A stretch of DNA of 64,000 nt from CAZGCA01 sp964524145 (GTDB lineage Bacteria > Hydrogenedentota > CAZGCA01): NCBI GenBank assembly GCA_964524145.1, contig CAZGCA010000002.1, positions 1 through 64,000 on the forward strand. The letters are read 5' to 3'. The notes under the pieces were generated by a model that made no database searches, had not been told where the DNA came from, and saw nothing but the letters and a program-made list of their open reading frames with translations. A program made the position numbers and the translations under genes. Numbering within the stretch: position 1 is the stretch's first letter; every line of letters begins with the position of its first letter. Shown in pieces: positions 8,081 through 15,803 of the stretch.

Positions 8081-8625
8081 TGTCGGGCCTCCTCTGATTT
8101 GTATGGAAGATAACTCATACCGCGCCACACTTATGCGACGGACAGGAACAACAACCCTTTCCTGGCTTCGACACCGGACCGCTGAACACGATGTTTCTGC
8201 ATACGTCCCAGGTGCCCACCGGCTCACAGCGCGTCTGCCGGACTACGCACTCCCGTGCCGTCGTCCACCTGACGGGCCGCTATCCTCTTGGCTCCTTTCA
8301 TCGAGTCTAGACGAGAACTGCACGTATGTCAACAACGAGGTACAGTGGTCAGTTGCTGGTTGCTCGTAACGGGGGCCGGAAGTACGAAGTGAGAAGTACG
8401 AAGAGTGAAAATCGGGGGGGTCGATTACAAGCACGAGCAGGAGCACGAGCACGCCGACTGCCCAACCACTAGCAACTAGCAACTGGCAACTAGTAACTAA
8501 CTACCGTTTTCCAAGCAGCGCCGCACCTGCGTCTCGTGGTATGATAGTCACGACGAGGCTTGTGCGTAATGGCAGGACGACCGCAATCGGCAGTTGCCGG
8601 TTGTCTCTGTCGAAGGAGGCGAACG
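8081..8625. other. Intergenic region with three kinds of short repeats
   Basis: No gene is supported. Two facing arrays of AGTTGCTGGTTGCT / AGCAACTAGCAACT units lie at 8346-8370 and 8465-8502. Between them are GAAGTACGAAGTGAGAAGTA tandems (8380-8405) and a GAGCACGAGCAGGAGCAC-like stretch (8431-8453). A TGGTATGAT extended -10 (TATGAT at 8540-8545) may start the epoxide hydrolase transcript. Confidence 0.6.
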
Positions 8626-9519
8626 ATGATGAACGACCACTACGCGGAGGTAAACGGTATCCGGCTGCACTACGTCTCTGCCGGTGAAGGGCAAACCATG
8701 CTGTTTCTCCACGGGTTCCCCGAGTTCTGGTACCTCTGGAGGAGCCAGCTCGAGGAGTTCGGCACAGACCATCAGGCTGTCGCGCTCGATATGCGCGGGT
8801 ACAACCTGTCGGACAAACCGGAGAAGGTCGAGGACTATTCGACCAAACATCTGGTCGCCGACGTCAAGGGTATCCTTGACCATTTGAGCCCCGGCAAGAA
8901 GTCTATCCTCATCGCCCACGACTGGGGTGGCGCGGTAGCATGGACGTTCGCGTGGACCCACCCCGAGTATATCGAGAAGCTCGTCATTATCAACGCCCCG
9001 CATCCCACGGTGTTCTTGCGGGAGCTCGCGAACAACCCGCGACAGCAACGGGCCAGCGCCTATATGCACCTGTTCCGCAAACCTGTAGCCGAGGAACGGC
9101 TCAGCGCCAACAACTGCCAGTTTCTGCGTAATGTCGTCTTCACCGATTCCGCCCGGCCCGATGCGTACACCGAAGAAGACAGGAACGCGTACATCGAGGC
9201 GTGGACCCGGCCCGGAGCGTTGACCGGCGGGCTCAACTATTACCGTGCAATGGCCGCGGGACCGCCCAGGAACGAAACGGAAGCCGCCGCCACCGCCGCG
9301 GTGTTTGAGCACCTCGTTGCATCCCGCTCACACGTCATCGAAGTCCCCACGTTGGTCATCTGGGGTATGGAAGACATCGCCCTGCTTCCCGGCAACATCG
9401 ACGGGCTCGACGAATACGTGCCCGACCTCCGCGTCAAACGTATCCCCGACGGGACGCACTGGGTCATCAGCGAGCAACCGACCGTCATCAACGCGGCAAT
9501 TCGAGAGTTTATCGAGTAA
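8626..9519 (+). CDS. Alpha/beta hydrolase, epoxide hydrolase type
   Basis: This 297-aa cytosolic enzyme starts at an ATG six bases after AGGAGG. It shows the full epoxide hydrolase layout: oxyanion motif HGFPEFW (29-35), nucleophile Asp99 in AHDWGG, acid Asp250 in WGMED, base His278 in GTHWV, and cap-domain tyrosines (Tyr146, Tyr205/206) that would activate the epoxide. The Asp nucleophile followed by Trp would also fit haloalkane dehalogenases, but HGFPE-W favours epoxide hydrolysis. The physiological substrate is not evident. It lies alone between two non-coding repeat regions, and no terminator is obvious after it. Confidence 0.88.
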   Translation: MMNDHYAEVNGIRLHYVSAGEGQTMLFLHGFPEFWYLWRSQLEEFGTDHQAVALDMRGYNLSDKPEKVEDYSTKHLVADVKGILDHLSPGKKSILIAHDWGGAVAWTFAWTHPEYIEKLVIINAPHPTVFLRELANNPRQQRASAYMHLFRKPVAEERLSANNCQFLRNVVFTDSARPDAYTEEDRNAYIEAWTRPGALTGGLNYYRAMAAGPPRNETEAAATAAVFEHLVASRSHVIEVPTLVIWGMEDIALLPGNIDGLDEYVPDLRVKRIPDGTHWVISEQPTVINAAIREFIE

Positions 9520-9765
9520 TAGAACGGCGGCTCCTCGCCAAAACCGGCCCGGTACCGTCGGCCCGATCCCGTGCCACACCTGCCACACGTCATGGTAACC
9601 GATTGCACCGCAGTCACTTAAGTGTGGCATCCCCGCGTCACAGTAACGTCACACGCCGTCAAGGGAACGAAGATTGAGTCAGGCGGCGGGAAAGCTTCCC
9701 ATATCTGCCGGGACAGCTCCTACACCGATGTCGCGAGGGAAAAAGTCCCATCGGGACGGTTGAAA

Positions 9766-9797
9766 AAAGATCCCACCGATTCATCGGTGGGATCTTT
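9766..9797. terminator. Perfect 15-bp hairpin with A/T base, terminator or REP arm
   Basis: AAAGATCCCACCGAT and its exact complement are separated by only two bases (stem 9766-9780 with 9783-9797). The A/T-rich foot gives a bidirectional terminator shape. It is about 250 bases past the epoxide hydrolase, so it may instead belong to the repeat array. Confidence 0.5.
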
Positions 9798-9816
9798 GAC
9801 GCCGATTAAGAACACA

Positions 9817-9878
9817 GTCCCGGAGGGACGGCTGAACTATTGTACATCCTGCACCCGGTTCAGCCGTCCCTCCGGGAC
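9817..9878. repeat. 21-bp perfect inverted repeat with internal palindromes
   Basis: GTCCCGGAGGGACGGCTGAA (9817 onward) returns as the exact reverse complement at 9858-9878 around a 20-base loop. Each arm also contains a smaller GTCCC-GGA-GGGAC hairpin, so it can fold as one long stem or two short ones. Confidence 0.8.
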
Positions 9879-9901
9879 TTGATTCGTTTTGGAACGCATG
9901 A

Positions 9902-9951
9902 ATCCCAGGAATGAATTCCTGGGCTATTATCAGATCGTCCCTTCGGGACGA
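9902..9951 (+). repeat. REP-like double hairpin, copy 1
   Basis: Stem 1 is CCCAGGAA (9904-9911) with TTCCTGGG (9916-9923). A spacer GCTATTATCAGAT follows, then stem 2, CGTCCC-TTC-GGGACG (9936-9950). Copies 2 and 3 have the same plan with different stem sequences. Confidence 0.7.
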
Positions 9952-10062
9952 ACGAGGTTGCACCCATGCGTTTGGATAGACACCCAAGCTGGTCCGCACG
10001 CCGCTCGTTCGCGCCACTCCCTCTACCTCTGGGAGAGGGCTGGGGTGGTTGCAGGATACCTT

Positions 10063-10121
10063 ACCCCGGGTTCCTCCTCGGTCGTCACCCGGGGCTTTAT
10101 TCCGTCGCCTCCTCTGGAGGC
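10063..10121 (+). repeat. REP-like double hairpin, copy 2
   Basis: Stem 1 is CCCCGGGT (10064-10071) with ACCCGGGG (10087-10094). The spacer GCTTTATTCCGTC leads to stem 2, GCCTCC-TCT-GGAGGC (10107-10121). The plan matches copy 1, while both stems differ in sequence on both arms. Confidence 0.7.
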
Positions 10122-10189
10122 TGGCTTCAACGAAGCATGCGAAGGTTCAGCACTTGGCGCTGACGTCCCGGCGTTCGATAGTCATATAG
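10117..10189. repeat. 74-bp repeat, copy A
   Basis: This segment (GGAGGCTGGCTTCAACGAAG... to TCATATAG) is an imperfect copy of the sequences at 10192-10265 and 12127-12200. Copies A and B are directly adjacent. Confidence 0.75.
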
Positions 10190-10191
10190 CC

Positions 10192-10265
10192 GGAGGCTTT
10201 CTTCAACCCAGCATCCAAAGGCTCGCCATTTGGCTCTGATGTCCCGGCGTTCGATAGTCTTATAG
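10192..10265. repeat. 74-bp repeat, copy B
   Basis: It differs from copy C (12127-12200) at roughly 11 positions. It runs directly into the Gfo/Idh/MocA gene remnant, just as copy C runs into the intact gene. Confidence 0.75.
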
Positions 10266-10350
10266 ATGGTACGGATGACGTTGAGGGCGGCCCATCATGC
10301 GCCGGGCTTCCTCATCGCCGACAATCTCCTGTTTCTCCTGGTCCCACTCG
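10260..10350 (-). pseudogene. 3'-end remnant of a Gfo/Idh/MocA dehydrogenase gene
   Basis: These 91 bases match the 3' end of the intact gene at 12195-13535 (bases 12195-12285) with a single silent difference. The encoded C terminus (EWDQEKQEIVGDEEARRM and onward to HPYHL, stop) is identical. The match stops abruptly at 10350, with no upstream gene body. It is a recent partial duplication or deletion product, and it is not translated in any obvious way. Confidence 0.85.
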
Positions 10351-10607
10351 CGGTACGTCATGTTTCAGATGACCGAAGTGGGTATTCCACGGCGACTGTT
10401 CGAAACCATCCTGCGGCGAATCTCACGACTCGGCCCAATAGCGCCTGTGCCGACATGACCATGACGGCGTTCGCTGAAATGGAAACGACTCGGAACCCGA
10501 TGCGGCGGTGTGTCCGAACTCGCGTGAGCAGCGCTGAGGGTCGCCTTTGATGGCCGTTATTGGGCCGCAAACGACCTCAAACAGCGGCCATGAAAACAGA
10601 ATTGGCA

Positions 10608-10636
10608 TTGACAACATCGGCAAGGGCGACTAGAAT
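10608..10636 (+). promoter_or_regulatory. Sigma-70-like promoter for the 10743 dehydrogenase gene
   Basis: TTGACA (10608-10613), a 17-base spacer and TAGAAT (10631-10636) imply a leader of about 100 bases before the start codon at 10743. Confidence 0.7.
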
Positions 10637-10742
10637 GACTGGCAGGGAGCCTGCGGCGGTCGCAGGCTGGTCCATATGGGAAATCTCGGTCTGAGACATG
10701 GCTCCGCGTAATGGGTAACAAAACCTGATGGGAGATGGCCAT

Positions 10743-11738
10743 ATGCTACGAATAGCAATGTTGAGCGGTTGGCACGTTCACGCGAAAGGGTACGCGGAGC
10801 AGTTGCGCGCTCTGCCGGATGTCGATATAACGACGGTGTGGGATGAGGAGCCCGATCGCGGGACGCAGTGGGCGGCCAGCATGGGGGTAGCGTTTCAGAC
10901 AAACCTGGACACGCTCCTGAGCAGAGATGATGTGGATGGAGTGGTTGTCTGTGCACCGACGAATCGTCACGCGGAAGTCATGGTAGCGGCTGCGCAGGCC
11001 AAGAAGCACATCTTCACCGAGAAGGTGATGGCACTGACCGTCGAAGAGTGCAACACGATATCTGATGCGGTTCGCGAGGCCGGCGTGAAGTTCTGCATCT
11101 CTTTCCCCGCTCGCACGCAGGCTCCTCATCTCTTCGCGAAACGAGTCGCAGAAGAGAACATGATTGGTGACATCACAGTTCTGCGGGTGCGTGTTGCCCA
11201 CAATGGCGCTTCGGGCGAATGGCTGCCACCACACTTTTATGATCCGGTGGCCTGCGGCGGCGGTGCTATGATGGACTTGGGAGCGCATCCGATGTATCTG
11301 GCTCGGTGGATCCTGGGAGAACCTGTTCGAGTGTCGTCGACCTTCAGTCACATCACCGGGCATGCAGTAGAGGACAACGCCGTGTCGCTGATCGAGTTTG
11401 AGAACAAAGCTATCGGCATCATTGAAACGAGCTTCGTGTCCGCCCACTGCCCGCAATTCTTGGAACTCTACGGCACGGATGGATGCCTTCTTGTCGGGGG
11501 GCCGGAAAACCAGGTCCGGATTATCTCGAAGAAGCTCGAGAGTTCACTTGACGGATGGATCAGTCCTGCTCAGTTACCGTCGGCACTTCCGACCCCCATC
11601 AAGATGTGGGTGAGTGGCATCCGCGAGGACACATCGATACCTTTCGGATTGGAGGAAGGAACCCAGTTGACTCAATTAATGGAGGCAGCGTATCTCTCTC
11701 ATCGAGAGCAGAGGCAGGTCGAAATCCCGGCACTGTAA
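10743..11738 (+). CDS. Gfo/Idh/MocA-family NAD(P)-dependent oxidoreductase
   Basis: A 331-aa cytosolic protein. GGGAG eight bases upstream supports the ATG at 10743 over one 15 bases earlier. The N-terminal Rossmann part begins MLRIAMLSGWHVHAKGYAEQL; the usual GxGxxG is replaced by SGWHVHAKGY, a deviation shared by some sugar-dehydrogenase branches. The conserved EK of the family's EKP motif is present as FTEKV. The C-terminal domain has GGGAMMDLGAHPMYLARWI, the typical substrate-pocket helix with its Asp and His. Substrates in the family are sugars, inositols or their derivatives; none can be named here. It is transcribed alone from its own promoter. Confidence 0.85.
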   Translation: MLRIAMLSGWHVHAKGYAEQLRALPDVDITTVWDEEPDRGTQWAASMGVAFQTNLDTLLSRDDVDGVVVCAPTNRHAEVMVAAAQAKKHIFTEKVMALTVEECNTISDAVREAGVKFCISFPARTQAPHLFAKRVAEENMIGDITVLRVRVAHNGASGEWLPPHFYDPVACGGGAMMDLGAHPMYLARWILGEPVRVSSTFSHITGHAVEDNAVSLIEFENKAIGIIETSFVSAHCPQFLELYGTDGCLLVGGPENQVRIISKKLESSLDGWISPAQLPSALPTPIKMWVSGIREDTSIPFGLEEGTQLTQLMEAAYLSHREQRQVEIPAL

Positions 11739-12194
11739 ACTCATAGACCATGCTGGCCGTCGGCCTTTCGTCATCCCCAGCCTACGTGAACAACCACCCC
11801 TCCTCTGATGCTCGGAACGTCCAGGGTTTCTTCGGCTCGCTCGTCAAACGGGCGACTTGGGCATAACAAGACAGTAAACGTAATAGCGCAATTCGCTCCA
11901 TGCCAACTCTGGAATCGGGCATCCAGGGAAGAGGGGACGAGCGACAGGTGAGAACCTGATCCGAATGCGAATTGTCGTGCGTCCCCGTGTCAACTTCTGA
12001 GGAAGCAAGAATTCGTCGTCCCTGAACCGGCGATTCGAGGTTGAATCTTCTGCGCGTCTGATCTGCTCGAACCTCCTCACACGCTGAGGTCATCGCAGAA
12101 CTTCCCAAACCTCCGGACGAGGCGACGGAAGCTTTCTTCACCCCAGCACGCAAAGGTTCAGCATTTGGCGCTGACGTTCCGGCGTCCGATAGTC
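11739..12194. other. Intergenic region, no gene; ends in repeat copy C
   Basis: This 456-base gap lies between convergent dehydrogenase genes. I see no ribosome site or coding pattern that I would trust. Its last 68 bases are part of the 74-bp repeat copy C. Confidence 0.5.
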
Positions 12195-12200
12195 TTATAG
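12127..12200. repeat. 74-bp repeat, copy C
   Basis: It abuts and slightly overlaps the stop codon of the intact Gfo/Idh/MocA gene. Copies A and B lie near 10.1-10.3 kb. Confidence 0.75.
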
Positions 12201-13535
12201 ATGGTACGGATGACGTTGAGGCCGGCCCATCATGCGCCGGGCTTCCTCATCGCCGACAATCTCCTGTTTCTCCTGGTCCCACTCGAGCTTGCGGCCGAGA
12301 ATATACGACAGGTTGCCGAGAACGCAGAGGTTGGCGACTCCGGCGGCCGCCTCGATGTTCATAATGGTCTTCGCGCCGGTCCTAATGCCCTTGAACCAGT
12401 CTTCCATATGTCCAGGGCTTTTGTAGACGTCCTTGGCGCCCGGAGGCGGCTTCCATTCGCGGCACTTTCTTTCGGCCCACGTGCCGCCGTCCCCGCCCCA
12501 GTGCACGAACGTGCCCTTGTCCCCATGGTAGACGGCGCCATACCCCGGCCGCGATATCTCGCGTTCGCCCTTTGACCGCTCTTCGGCAGGGACGGCGTTA
12601 CCGGTATGCTGGTTCCATGTCATCACCCAGTCGGGATTCTTGAACGTATAGGTGACGTCCATCCCCACGGCGGAGTCCCAAAGCCCTTGTTTCGGCGGTG
12701 TCCCGGTCGCCTCGACGGTGACCGGCCCGGTGCCGTCCGCGCCCATCCACCACATGGCGCAGCTCATAACGTGGGCGCCGCGGTCACGTATCTGTCCGCC
12801 GCCGGATTCCAAGATCCAGCGGAACGTTCCGTGACAGTATCGCCGGTTGTAAGGCCGCCAGCGCAGCGGCCCAAGCCACAGGTCCCAATCAAGCTCGGGC
12901 GGCGGATTGCTGTCGCGCACCGGATTCGTATCTTCCGGGCTGTCGTAATGGAAACAGGCAACCTTGCTGATGTGCCCGATAGTGCCGTTGACCAGGTAGC
13001 GGTGAGCCAGGTACGCTTCGGGCTGTGAGCGGCCCTGCGAACCGACTTGAACGGCTACCTTGTTATCTCTGGCCGCCGCGACCATGGCCTTGCCTTCCTC
13101 GATAGTGCAGCAGGCGGGTTTTTCGACGTACACGTGTTTGCCGCTCTGCGCCGCGTGCACCATCTGGACAGCGTGCCAGTGGTCCGGCGTGGCGATAACG
13201 ACCGCGTCGATGTCTTTGCGGTCGAGAATGTAGCGGTAGTCGCGGTAGGGTTGGACGCCGCGGCCCGCTTCCTTGAGCCGTTGCGCAAGACGTTTCTCGT
13301 CGACGTCGCAGACGGCCGCGATCTTGGTCTGTCCCTTTCCCTGGAGCCGTCTCACGTTGTGCAGGTGTCCGCCGCCCATGCCGCCTACACCGATGTGGCC
13401 CATCACAATACGGTCGTTGGCGCCGACCCGTCCCGGGGCCGCCAGCACGTGTGCCGGCACGAAATACGGCGCACTTACCGCCGCTCCCGCCGCGGCCAGG
13501 AACTTGCGTCTGCTAAGCTTGGTGTGCTTTTTCAT
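12195..13535 (-). CDS. Tat-exported Gfo/Idh/MocA-family oxidoreductase
   Basis: A 446-aa protein whose N terminus carries a Tat signal (SRRKFLAAAGAAVSA), so it is exported folded, presumably with its cofactor. The mature part has the nucleotide-binding motif GHIGVGGMGGGHL and the family motif EKP (VYVEKPACC). The C-terminal domain contains GGQIRDRGAHVMSCAMWW. I chose the ATG at 13535; a GTG nine bases upstream lies within the ribosome site AAGGGTGAG. This branch is greatly expanded in Planctomycetes-like genomes; some members act as glycosidases through an oxidation-elimination route. It is downstream of, and only 31 bases from, the HEAT-repeat gene under a shared promoter. Its last 91 bases are duplicated at 10260-10350. 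Confidence 0.9.
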   Translation of the reverse strand: MKKHTKLSRRKFLAAAGAAVSAPYFVPAHVLAAPGRVGANDRIVMGHIGVGGMGGGHLHNVRRLQGKGQTKIAAVCDVDEKRLAQRLKEAGRGVQPYRDYRYILDRKDIDAVVIATPDHWHAVQMVHAAQSGKHVYVEKPACCTIEEGKAMVAAARDNKVAVQVGSQGRSQPEAYLAHRYLVNGTIGHISKVACFHYDSPEDTNPVRDSNPPPELDWDLWLGPLRWRPYNRRYCHGTFRWILESGGGQIRDRGAHVMSCAMWWMGADGTGPVTVEATGTPPKQGLWDSAVGMDVTYTFKNPDWVMTWNQHTGNAVPAEERSKGEREISRPGYGAVYHGDKGTFVHWGGDGGTWAERKCREWKPPPGAKDVYKSPGHMEDWFKGIRTGAKTIMNIEAAAGVANLCVLGNLSYILGRKLEWDQEKQEIVGDEEARRMMGRPQRHPYHL

Positions 13536-13566
13536 CGTTCTCACCCTTATCCTGAATCCTCAGGTG

Positions 13567-14220
13567 TTATCCCGAGAAGAACCTCTGCCACGACGGTTTC
13601 ACTTTCGTCTGCTTGACGGGTGTGAGCTTTGCGCAAGGATACCCCTGCACCTCGACTCCCAGTTTGCGAAGCGACTGGGCGAGATTCGGTTTGAACTCTT
13701 CCGGCGCACCTTCGAACGCGGCGCTCAGGGCGTTCTTCGAGCCGGGAATCCGCTCGAGCGCCATCCGCGCGTCCTCGCGCAGGTCCGAGTTTCTCAACAA
13801 CGTTGCGACGGGCTCGACCGCAGTGTCGTCGCCCAACTCGGAGAGCATCCACAAGACCTCGGTCCGCACGGGCGTGGAAACGTCGTCGCCGAGCAACTCG
13901 AGCAACCGGCGCACGACGTCGCGCTTCTCGGTGTCCGCACCGGGCCGTCCTGCGTGGCGGACAATCTTCCACATGGCCCGCTTCGCTGCCCGCGCCACCT
14001 CCCTGTCGGGGTCCGTCATCACCCTGGCCAGGACGGGAACCGCCGGGGCCCCAACCTCGCCCGCACTGAGCCATCCTTCGGTACGGACATCGGGGTTGTC
14101 GCTCTTGATCTTCTTGATCAACCCCCGCACCGCGCTGTCTTGCGCGGCACCGGCCGACCGAGCCGCCACTCCGAGGGCAGCCACGCCGAGTGCCGCTTTC
14201 TGTAATCCGCTGGCAGACAT
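13567..14220 (-). CDS. HEAT-repeat protein, probably exported
   Basis: About 217 aa from the ATG at 14220 (GAAAGGG nine bases upstream; a GTG at 14238 is an alternative). The first 25 residues (GLQKAALGVAALGVAARSAGAA) form a weak signal-like stretch. At least four HEAT/PBS-type repeats follow, e.g. DNPDVRTEGWLSAGEVGA, DREVARAAKRAMWKI, STPVRTEVLWMLSELGDD and NSDLREDARMALERI. Such solenoids bind other proteins. It is the first gene of a two-gene unit with the Tat-exported dehydrogenase, so it might be a partner or scaffold of that enzyme. An overlapping frame across the same DNA is Arg-rich and not credible as a gene. Confidence 0.75.
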   Translation of the reverse strand: MSASGLQKAALGVAALGVAARSAGAAQDSAVRGLIKKIKSDNPDVRTEGWLSAGEVGAPAVPVLARVMTDPDREVARAAKRAMWKIVRHAGRPGADTEKRDVVRRLLELLGDDVSTPVRTEVLWMLSELGDDTAVEPVATLLRNSDLREDARMALERIPGSKNALSAAFEGAPEEFKPNLAQSLRKLGVEVQGYPCAKLTPVKQTKVKPSWQRFFSG

Positions 14221-14699
14221 AAGCAATAACCCTTTCACGTTTTCGAGACCAGCCCGCCGGTTCATACCGCGGTGCGGGTCCGCCCCATGGTTTGATCTCC
14301 GCCGTGGCGAAGCATTCCGCGCACGCTCCAACGTGTGAGGTCACATTATAGTCCCTTTGCCCCGAGATGTAAACGGCAAAGTAAGAGGGCAGCGACCTCG
14401 GCACGGCGGGATCCTTGATGACCGATCCGACCTCTAAAGATTCTGCGTCAGACTGTTCCTCGGTGGTTTCCTATACCCTTTCTGGTCTTGAGGGTGGATT
14501 TCCGCGTTCGTAGTGTTGTATCATCGCTGAGAATAGAAACGACCCCATTGCGGTTGGGTCCACCGAACCGCCGAACACTCCGATCGACAATGTCGGCAGC
14601 GGTTGGCGTGTGGATCCGCGGCGTTGTCGTGGACATGTGAGTTTCAGCAGCAGATCAAACGGCGCCGCACCCTTCGTGGCGACACCATGGAAAGGACAA
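14221..14699. other. Divergent intergenic region
   Basis: It separates the leftward HEAT/dehydrogenase unit from the rightward acyltransferase gene. It contains the leftward promoter at 14345-14373. I did not find a convincing promoter for the rightward gene and see no RNA gene. Confidence 0.5.
14345..14373 (-). promoter_or_regulatory. Sigma-70-like promoter for HEAT/dehydrogenase unit
   Basis: On the minus strand TTTACA (14368-14373), a 17-base spacer and TATAAT (14345-14350). Confidence 0.75.
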
Positions 14700-15665
14700 A
14701 TGAACATACTGAAGGATATCAGAACGGAGCTTCTCAAGAGCGAGGTCAAGATCCGCGACACGCGGTACCTCAGCCTGCACAGGCGGGCGCTCGCCAACAT
14801 ACTGAGCAAATCGAACCGGACTATCCCTCATGCGAGCGGAATAGGCGAGCTTGACGTTACGAACCTGATGGAATGGTACGAGCGTGTCAAGGCGGACGCG
14901 GAAAACGATGGTGTCAGGATAACGATCACGGCAGTGATCATCAAAGTCTTTGCAGAGACCCTGGCCAGGAATCCTATGCTTAACGCGTTCTTCGAGTACA
15001 ACCCGTGGCGGACCCGGGGGATGCTGCACCTTTGTGAGGATGTCAACATCATGTTCACCATCGACACGCCCAAGGGCGTGTTCTCGCCGGTGATACGCAA
15101 CGCTGACAAAAAGAGCCTTTACGAGATTGCGCGCAACGTAGACCGTCTCGCAAGGGTGTCACGGGTCTCCAACACTAACAAAGCGCTGCAGGGGGTCATG
15201 AAGAAGTATGTCATGTGGAGCCTTATCGGACTGCGACCCCTCATGTGGGTGGAGACGATCCGTCACATCATCTACGGGGTCATACTGCGCAGGGCGCCGA
15301 AATCGAAACGTGTCTACCAGGAAGTCCCGGAAGAAGACCGGATCCGGCCTGAGGATCTGCTCGGGGCCACGTTTACGCTGACAAATCCGGGCATGAGAAC
15401 ACGGGGCGTTCCTACAAACATGATTGTTATACCGCCGCTTGTGAGCGTCGTGGGCATAGGCGAAGTTCGCAAGACGCCCGTCGTCATCGACGACAAGATA
15501 GAGATCCGCTCGATAATGCGTATGGGCATGTCTATAGACCACCGGGCTATTGACGGCGGGCCGGTATTCAAGTTCACCGAGACTCTCCGTGACATAGTCG
15601 CCAATCCCGCCAAATACATCACCGTCCGGGAGACGGCCAACGGGAAAGAACCCGCCAAGTCTTGA
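14700..15665 (+). CDS. 2-oxo acid dehydrogenase E2-type acyltransferase, catalytic domain only
   Basis: A 321-aa protein from the ATG at 14700 (GAAAGGA upstream). It corresponds to the chloramphenicol-acetyltransferase-like catalytic core of dihydrolipoamide acyltransferases: the active-site motif DHRAIDGG, with His and Asp in their usual places, lies near the C terminus, and FTLTNPGMRTRGVPTN matches the core strand of E2 enzymes. The N-terminal lipoyl and E1/E3-binding domains are missing. A hydrophobic insertion (YVMWSLIGLRPLMWVETIRHIIYGVIL) sits mid-protein and may bind membrane or lipid. No E1 or E3 gene is nearby. Stand-alone members probably transfer acyl groups from CoA or lipid donors; the substrate is unknown. 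Confidence 0.85.
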   Translation: MNILKDIRTELLKSEVKIRDTRYLSLHRRALANILSKSNRTIPHASGIGELDVTNLMEWYERVKADAENDGVRITITAVIIKVFAETLARNPMLNAFFEYNPWRTRGMLHLCEDVNIMFTIDTPKGVFSPVIRNADKKSLYEIARNVDRLARVSRVSNTNKALQGVMKKYVMWSLIGLRPLMWVETIRHIIYGVILRRAPKSKRVYQEVPEEDRIRPEDLLGATFTLTNPGMRTRGVPTNMIVIPPLVSVVGIGEVRKTPVVIDDKIEIRSIMRMGMSIDHRAIDGGPVFKFTETLRDIVANPAKYITVRETANGKEPAKS

Positions 15666-15696
15666 AGCCGCGTAGCAAGACCGCGTCCGGCTCTCC

Positions 15697-15726
15697 TTGA
15701 CTTGACGTCCGCCGGGCTACTATACT
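15697..15726 (+). promoter_or_regulatory. Sigma-70-like promoter for the radical SAM gene
   Basis: TTGACT (15697-15702), an 18-base spacer and TATACT (15721-15726), about 78 bases before the start codon at 15804. Confidence 0.65.
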
Positions 15727-15803
15727 GCTACGTGCAGAACCCGGCAGTGCACGGGCGTTTGGTTCGACCGTGCGTTTGCTTTTAATACAAGGCTGAATAG
15801 TGC

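Larger units (their letters stand above)
9520..10259. other. Repeat-rich non-coding strip
   Basis: About 740 bases contain no supportable gene. It is filled by stem-loops and repeats itemised separately: a GTCCC-ATC-GGGAC hairpin at 9745-9755, the 15-bp hairpin at 9766-9797, the 21-bp inverted repeat at 9817-9878, two REP-like double hairpins at 9902-9951 and 10063-10121, a GGGAGAGGGCTGGGGTGG stretch near 10031, and two copies of a 74-bp repeat. Confidence 0.7.

Noticed and set aside
8346..8502. Possible CRISPR array
   Set aside because: The units are short (about 12 bases), imperfect and contiguous with no spacers of constant length, and there are no cas genes.
9622..9882. 86-codon plus-strand frame over the inverted repeats
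   Set aside because: It is a translation of palindromic DNA (KKDPTDSSVGSL...), with no ribosome site or homology pattern.
10266..10550. Plus-strand frame across the Gfo/Idh/MocA remnant
   Set aside because: It starts inside the duplicated 3' end, has no ribosome site, and the same first residues appear as a shadow at 12201.
13547..14404. A long minus-strand open frame overlapping the HEAT-repeat gene in another frame
   Set aside because: It is Arg/Gly-rich with no domain pattern, while the overlapping frame gives clean HEAT repeats and a fitting ribosome site and promoter.
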